64,000 nucleotides of DNA from Moniliella sp. 'wahieum'. Its lineage: Eukaryota > Basidiomycota > Moniliellomycetes > Moniliellales > Moniliellaceae. The notes under the pieces were generated by a model. The model saw nothing but the letters and a program-made list of their open reading frames with translations. It had not been told where the DNA came from and made no database searches. The translations under genes were made by a program, and so were the position numbers. The first letter of the stretch is position 1. Every line of letters begins with the position of its first letter. The DNA lies in contig RSEE01000029.1 of the NCBI GenBank assembly GCA_003971905.1, forward strand, positions 62,001-126,000, read 5' to 3'. Below are positions 58,538-64,000 of this stretch, piece by piece.

Positions 58538-59441
58538 ATCTATGGGTGCATTCACTTCATCCCAACTAGAGACTTTGTTGGCTACATGACATAGGGCTGT
58601 CGGGTACATGAAAACGTAAAATGCTTCAAGTCAAGACAAACGATGTATTTGTCAGAGTCAACGCCGTCTGTTGCACATGAAAAGTTAGCAAACTTGCTTG
58701 AGCAAAAAGAAAGGTGGCAATTCAGTAGTGACCTGTTCTCGCCCTCGCGGACGGGCACACAAGCCAGTCAAGCGTACACGGGCACCCCCTCCTCAAGCCC
58801 CAGACCAAACCAGACTCGACGCTCAACGCCTGCCCCGCTTCCTCCCTTTGCTCCCGGTCCACAACAGCGCACCCCCCTCCCACTACCAAACCCCATCCTC
58901 CGTAGAAGAAAGAGCCCCATAGGGGAGTTGAATGAGCGTGGGGCTGGGCATCCAGGGCCTCGGCTAGGCGGGCGGAGCGTCGTGCCACAGTGCTCAGTCG
59001 GGAGCGAGGAAGGGGTGGCATGCACACCCGCCGTGCTTGCGTGGTGTTCCCGCCGCTTCGACGGCTCTTCCTAAGTAAACGGACACAGCCCCGTGGGGGC
59101 TTGGTCATCATCCAACGCTTCGGACGACACTTACTCACAGCAGGTGGTGGTGGCTGGCAGCAGCCGACAACCCAGCGGCGGGCGCAAAAAGAAAAACTCC
59201 TGGGCTGGGCGGCGGAACGAGTGGAGGGCGGAATGTGTCTCCAATGCCCACTGCTTGGGGCAGGCTGCTGGCTGGGCCATGCCACGAGCCACGCATGGTG
59301 TGCCGAACATGCCATCACACCCGCATCACATCCCGTCGCAGCCAAAATGAAGCCAAAATAAAAAAACCCAAATTCTTCTGCCCGTCGCGGGCGTCTACAC
59401 TTGGAGGCCACACAACACGCCCCCACCTCTGCGCCGCCACC
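58538..59441. other. Intergenic region PRP17 / SMD2
   Basis: About 900 bp; no gene supported. Long frames in both directions are GC-driven. Confidence 0.5.
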
Positions 59442-59832
59442 ATGTCCCAATACCTCACGTCCCTCGCTCCGAACTGGACGAGGCGCAGCTGCGCGAGCTG
59501 GAGGCGTACGAGATCAGCCAGGGCCCCCTCTCGGTCCTGCAGCAGAGTGTGCGCAACAACACCCAGATCCTCATCTCGCTCCGCAACAACAAAAAGCTCC
59601 TCGCCCGCGTCAAGGCCTTTGACCGCCACTCCAACATGGTCCTCGAGAACGTCAAGGAGATGTGGACCGAGACCCCTAGGGGCAAGAACCGTAAGCCGAT
59701 CAATAAGGACCGCTTTATCTCCAAGATGTTCCTCCGCGGCGACTCGGTCGTTTTGGGTACGTTGGCTCGTTCTTTCCCCTGACACAATCGCTGACTTTGG
59801 TTCTGCTAGTGCTGCGCAACACAACCGCCTAA
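59442..59832 (+). CDS. SMD2: Small nuclear ribonucleoprotein SmD2
   Basis: Core Sm-ring protein of U1, U2, U4 and U5 snRNPs. Starts [10 protein letters not shown] at 59,442. One base is missing near 59,470; restoring it gives [20 protein letters not shown], the conserved N-terminal helix. Then [20 protein letters not shown] (Sm1), [40 protein letters not shown] and [15 protein letters not shown] (Sm2). The intron 59,757-59,809 (GTACGT donor, CTGCTAG acceptor) splits the Val codon and the last exon encodes VLRNTTA. The ending VVLVLRN-type tail is diagnostic. About 112 residues, normal. Confidence 0.95.
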
Positions 59833-60542
59833 GCTTGGCAAAATCTACGTGTCGTGTGTTGATCATCTTCTTTGAGAGCGGGAGGCGGGCACGCATGGTG
59901 GTTTATTGGCGAGGAGCGGCTATGACAGACAGTCCTGTGGGTTTGTAGTCACGGACCAATCTCGTGGACCAAGATAGACTCGGGTGAAGTTCCTGCCCTA
60001 CTCGCTCAGTCCGTCATGGAGGAAGCGCACTGCTCGGTCCAGGGCGAGTCGAGAAAAGGCCTTAGCACTATTGTGACATCCGGCAGTACGAGATGCTGTC
60101 TCCATCGTCTTTTCTCCCCGCCGCGTTAGAGGATACATAAGCCAAATTCTTACGCGTACTCGCACCTCCGATCCCTATAGATCCGAACGCCATACTCACA
60201 GCTATCTTGGCACCACCGGCTGTCTCCCGTCGGGGAAGGAGATACATTCCACTAGGTCAGGCGCATGCATTCCACTAGCTTAAATTCACTCGCCAGCCAC
60301 TCAACAACATCTATCCCGGCCAGGGCCGTGTTGAGGAACACGTCTGGGCGCTGAAGTGCGACAGGTTGGCGGGAGGGAAGCGAGCGCCTTTTCCCTGACA
60401 GGTTTCTTCGTGGACAGGGAAAGTGGACGTTATTGAAAGCAGACCCGAATAATGGAAACCATGGATCACTTCTTGATTAATCGCTAGTACATTAGACTCG
60501 TTGGCGTAGCATACTCATAGTGGGGATAACTTCAAAGGCGCA
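59833..60542. other. Intergenic region SMD2 / rad4-like
   Basis: About 700 bp between two gene 3' ends; nothing recognised. Confidence 0.5.
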
Positions 60543-62759
60543 TCAGTCTCGTGGGGTAGCTACCCGTCTGCGCGGTCGCTTGGGTAACGAGGCGGTGATG
60601 TCCACCACTTCCCCGTCTCCATTATCTTGCTCTCGTGCCCGTCGCCGGGTGCGTGTGCCAGCCGAGGGCGGCACGCTGCTGTCGGCTGGAGGCGGAGCGG
60701 CGGGACCAGAGCCCCCTCGTGTTGTAGCGCGCACATCCCCATTCATCAGCGCGTCAAGTCGTGCGCGTTCTTTGCGTTCGTTGGGATCATCGTAAGACAT
60801 GATCGCCTGGGTCTGTGCGGGCTGCTCTTCCGGGGAGGGCTCTCGATTGGCATTGGGCAGCGGCAGCGGCGGCGGCGGCAGCGGCAGCGAACGTGTCTTG
60901 GTTTCCATCATGGGGCGCGGCGAGGTGGACTGCCTCCAGGTCGGTGGGCGCGTGCGCCGGCGCCCTTTGCCGTCCGAGAGCAGGGCATGGCGCAGCTGAG
61001 ATCCTGTCGGGCCAGGGGCGGACACAGGACGATGTGGAAGGGGAGCCAAGCGTGCTGGAACGAACGTTGATGGCAGAGCCGTGGGCGTGGGCATTTGGGA
61101 AGGGCCCAATTGCGAGGCGCTGGATTGTGAGGCTCGTTTGGTGCTAAGCGAGGTAACGGTAATGGGTTGATCACACCTTCTTCATACATTCGTTGGAGGA
61201 ACTCGAGGCCCACCACATGAGCTTCGACCCGCCGTGCCATTTCCTTCTTGGGCTGAGATGGGTTCTCATCGCCCACAAGGAGATGGGTGTTGAGCCGACT
61301 GAACGCAGGCGTCATCTTGACCCCCATTCGTTTGGCCATCGTGTCAATATTGTGTCGCACAGCGCCTCCAAGGGGAAAGCCAGTGGAATGGAGCACCACC
61401 CCTTCAGCCCCAGGGACAGGGAAGGGTATCCGCGTAGGTGAATAAAAAAATTGATCCTTGACATCCACCTTGCGGCCCACTGCTGCGCTCTCCTCCAACC
61501 ACAGATGCGTAACCAGAGTTCCATCCTTATCTGTCCCATCGAGGGAATAGCTAAGTGGAACAATCGTATACTCCGCCTTCTCCCCAAGGGGAACAAGATG
61601 GGCACCCATCCGAGTTAGGCTGCTTAACACTTCCTTCTTCTCGTCCAGTTTGGCGTCCACTCGTATCCTGACTCTTCGAGGAAACGCCCGTCAAGGACCG
61701 GCGCGGAAGTCATTGGACTGGTGTCCACAGTCGTCGCAGACTCTGCCCAAGAATCACTCTCTTTGCCCTTGCTAGGCAACCCGTCGTCCCACTTGGATGA
61801 TTCGAGGGAAGTCTTGCGCGCTGGTGCCGATGGTTCCTGCACAATGCTGTCCACCAATCTTCGCTTGGATGAAGTTTCCTTGTTCTTGAGAAAGAGGGCA
61901 TCCGGGCCTAGCCCATGCGGGGCCCGTTCCTGGCGCAGCTTTTCCTGCGCTTTCTTCCTGGACGTAGCATACGACTGCATGTGTTTCCGCCTTTCTTGAA
62001 CGGAGGGTGGATGAAGCGGGTCATAGGGTTCCTCCCCTATGCATAATTTGGCACGCTCGCAGTCCTCCACCCAAACCGCGTCGACAAATTTGAGTTCCAT
62101 CGAACTGCGGCGCGAGCCTTGCGATCTACCTTGCGACTCGCTCTCGCGCAGCTGGCTCGTGATGGTCTTGATGTATCCTGCCTCGGCTTCGAGAAAGAGG
62201 ACGTGGCTCGTCTTGGGAGGTAAGGAGGCACCCCTGAGCACGACGCAGTCTGCCCCCAACGATTTGACTTTTTCCACCTTGGCCTGCACCCGTGCATTAT
62301 CCTCCGACGCTGATGCTGGTCAGTCAGGTGCACAGGAGAGTGGGAGGGGACGTACCCTGTGTGACTAATGCAGTCCGCAGGCCCTGCAGAGGGCGCAGAG
62401 GGTACTCCTCCGCCATGCGCAACGCGTCGCACTCTTGTCCTTCGACCCAGCGGAGCCTTACAGCTTTAATCCACTTGGGATCCACCACTGTCATGCCATG
62501 CAGGATGGCCTGGCGGTACTTGGCGCTGCCCACCTGAAGAGACAAGATGGGTAGCGACAATGGTGAGATCAGGCTGGGTCTTTGCACCCAACGCTTCGGC
62601 ATGCTCCACCAGCTCCGCCTTATCAGCAGCTGGGATGCCAGTGAAGGCAATCACGAGACCAGCCAGGGGACCAGCAGGTTTGGGAGCCGCCACCGGCTCG
62701 GGCTCGGACTCGGGCTCGGACTCAGACCCCACCAGCACCGCTCTTCGCTCCTCGGCCAT
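60543..62759 (-). CDS. rad4: Rad4/Dpb11/TopBP1-type BRCT protein, frame-broken
   Basis: Scaffold for replication initiation and the DNA-damage checkpoint, binding phosphoproteins through BRCT repeats and activating ATR/Rad3. The start at 62,759 gives [24 protein letters not shown]1: LAGLVIAFTGIPAADKAELV, then after a frame change VGSAKYRQAILHGMTVVDPK. Intron 62,355-62,310 (46 nt, GTACGT donor, CATCAG acceptor) joins VTQA to SEDNARVQAKVEKVKSLGAD. BRCT2: VVLRGASLPPKTSHVLFLEA and LKFVDAVWVEDCERAKLCIG. A further pair follows: KLDEKKEVLSSLTRMGAHLV, TLVTHLWLEES, GVVLHSTGFPLGG and FSRLNTHLLVGDENPSQP. The tail is Pro-rich, then MSYDDPNERKERARLDALMN and a basic end. About four BRCT repeats and 720 residues match Rad4 better than longer TopBP1. 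Orthology is inferred from repeat number and the C-terminal YDDP block. Confidence 0.8.
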
Positions 62760-63061
62760 GTCCGCTTCGTCATCGTCGTGGCGAGGGGCGGGGCAGGGCG
62801 ATTCCTGGCGCCAGGCACTTTGGTGCTGAGATGGCCGCGACGTGTGCCTCGCCGGTTCATGGTCGGCCTGGTGGTTGGGTTCGGGCACACGTGGTTGATG
62901 TGGGCCGCCAGTGTTGTTCTCCCCCAACACGAACATACTCGGGTCGGCAGGACGCGGGCCATAGGCATGGGGGTTTGCTTTTATTTTGTTTTTGTTTTTT
63001 TTTAAAAAATTGAAAGTGTTGCCACCTGTCATGAGCAACTTTGGCAGAAGTAATAAAAAGA
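62760..63061. other. Intergenic region upstream of rad4-like gene
   Basis: About 300 bp, with a T/A-rich tract near 62,975-63,010. No gene recognised. Confidence 0.5.
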
Positions 63062-63145
63062 CGTTCCATGTTGGGCTCGAACCAACGACCTCCCGATGGC
63101 CGTGAATTAACAGTCGGACGCTCTAGCCAACTGAGCTAATAGAAC
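63062..63145 (-). tRNA. tRNA-Asn(GTT) with 10-nt intron
   Basis: Acceptor GTTCTAT pairs with ATGGAAC, discriminator G. D-arm GCTCAGTTGGCTAGAGC is typical of Asn. Anticodon stem TCCGA/TCGGG; anticodon GTT at 63,111-63,109. Intron 63,107-63,098. A TTTTT stretch follows on the minus strand. Confidence 0.9.
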
Positions 63146-63448
63146 GGATGTGTCTGTTGTCCATGAACTCATTTCCACTTCTTTGGGGTCACCTGACCTG
63201 CCGGTCTGACCAGCCTCCCTCCTCTCTTCGTTTGCCTGTGATGGTTTCTTCTGAGCTACCTCCTTTACATTAACAGAGCTGGCCATTTTCTCCTGGTTTA
63301 CTTGGTGTGCACGTAACAACTGCACCTGTCATTATACTGGGAGTGGGGTATACACGGCATGCAGCGTGCCGCACTTCAAGCTTCATCGATCATCCTTCAT
63401 CGATCATCCGAAGCACCCCTCTCGTTTTGTGGATGCATGGGTGACCAG

Positions 63449-63474
63449 TGACATGTGACATGTGACATGTGACA
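63449..63474. repeat. Heptad palindrome array, ACATGT type
   Basis: TGACATG repeated three and a half times: palindrome ACATGT plus a G spacer. Shorter relatives lie near 850, 23,320, 28,220, 34,725, 35,918, 43,835 and 44,045. Confidence 0.75.
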
Positions 63475-63709
63475 GGCCGAATGAAGACAAGTTGAAATGT
63501 TTCTAGCGACGGAGATGATGATCAATCAACCAATCGACGATGGACCCAAGCTTGGCGTGGAAATTGAACAGCTTCAAGCTTCAAGCTCCCCCGCCTGATG
63601 GAGAAGAACGAGGTGCGATTTCAACGGCAGCAGCCTTCTCCGTCATCGCGTCACCGCCCTGCTCCATCTCCCTCCTCCCCACCTTCACCTTCTGCTGTGC
63701 TCGGGGTCC

Positions 63710-64000
63710 ATGGCAATGAGGACGCTGCACGTGGCATATCTGGGTCCGAAGGGCACATACTCCCACCAAGCCGCTGCAGAGGCCTTTGCCCCCCTCCAAG
63801 CCGGCGCTGCCGTGGACTTTTGCCGCGTGGGAACCATTGGTGAGGCCATCTCTTTCCTTGATGAGCCCCACATGCACGAGGAGGAAAGGTATTGTGTTGT
63901 GCCAATCGAGAACTCCATCTACGGACCAGTGAAGGAGACTATCCAAGCGCTTGAACTCTCGACTGCACCCCCCTGTCACCCTCCCAAAACGCCTACTTCC
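63710..64000 (+). CDS. PHA2: Prephenate dehydratase, N-terminal part (runs off the window)
   Basis: Converts prephenate to phenylpyruvate in phenylalanine synthesis. The frame from ATG 63,710 (MAMRTLHVAYLGPKGTYSHQ; a second ATG at 63,716) stays open to the window edge, about 97 codons. The opening VAYLGPKGTYSHQAAAEAF and the later VVPIENSIYGPV match the catalytic-domain signature of the family (periplasmic-binding-like fold with the G-P-x-G-T-x-S and P-I-E-N-S-x-x-G motifs). The allosteric ACT domain would lie beyond 64,000. Upstream 63,571-63,587 is a heptad array (AAGCTT) and 63,449-63,474 another. Confidence 0.85.
   Translation, partial: MAMRTLHVAYLGPKGTYSHQAAAEAFAPLQAGAAVDFCRVGTIGEAISFLDEPHMHEEERYCVVPIENSIYGPVKETIQALELSTAPPCHPPKTPTS

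Noticed and set aside
1-64000. CRISPR arrays, ribosome binding sites, operons, riboswitches
   Set aside because: The window is eukaryotic nuclear DNA; tandem repeats here have no spacer-repeat regularity of a CRISPR array, and no riboswitch fold was recognised.

Overview
The window is nuclear DNA of a GC-rich fungus. It holds protein genes with short GT-AG spliceosomal introns (46-101 nt where I can place them), seven tRNA genes of which six carry an intron after the anticodon, and a core set of eukaryotic single-copy genes: EF-1beta, the AC40 subunit shared by RNA polymerases I and III, SmD2, Snu114, Prp17, Isu1 and a Rad4/Dpb11/TopBP1 homologue. The gene set, the RRM-plus-YTH protein and the transposon content suggest a basidiomycete, probably a yeast-like one with few introns. 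I cannot name the species from sequence alone.

Layout. 0-5.7 kb: EF-1beta (+) converging on an RRM-YTH RNA-binding protein (-). 5.7-20.9 kb: a gene-poor island with four tRNA genes (Ser, Thr, Ser, Pro), a complete-looking but decayed DNA transposon (10,158-15,127) with about 67-bp terminal inverted repeats and a 7-bp target duplication, a smaller two-copy repeat, and a decayed LINE-type reverse transcriptase. 20.9-31 kb: Mss116-like DEAD-box helicase (-), amino-acid permease (-), GH127 beta-L-arabinofuranosidase-like enzyme (+). 32-34.5 kb: Isu1 Fe-S scaffold (-) and a PPPDE/DeSI peptidase (-). 34.5-38.9 kb: empty. 38.9-52.2 kb is gene-dense: hexokinase, tRNA-Phe, tRNA-Gln, penta-EF-hand protein, membrane J-protein, AC40, Pus4, Snu114. 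54.2-64 kb: MFS transporter, Prp17, SmD2, Rad4/TopBP1-like BRCT protein, tRNA-Asn, and the start of prephenate dehydratase.

The genes do not form a pathway. Three act in the spliceosome (Snu114, Prp17, SmD2), two on mitochondrial function (Isu1, Mss116-like), and several are housekeeping enzymes.

Two features run through the whole window. First, most conserved genes are broken by one-base frame changes, many in homopolymers, even where the gene should be essential. This looks like uncorrected long-read indel error rather than biology; ISU1 and the MFS gene read cleanly through their introns. Second, intergenic DNA is dotted with short arrays of 7-bp period in which each unit is a 6-bp palindrome beginning with A and ending with T plus one spacer base. 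The palindrome differs from place to place but the architecture does not. With the transposon, this is the most interesting signal I found.
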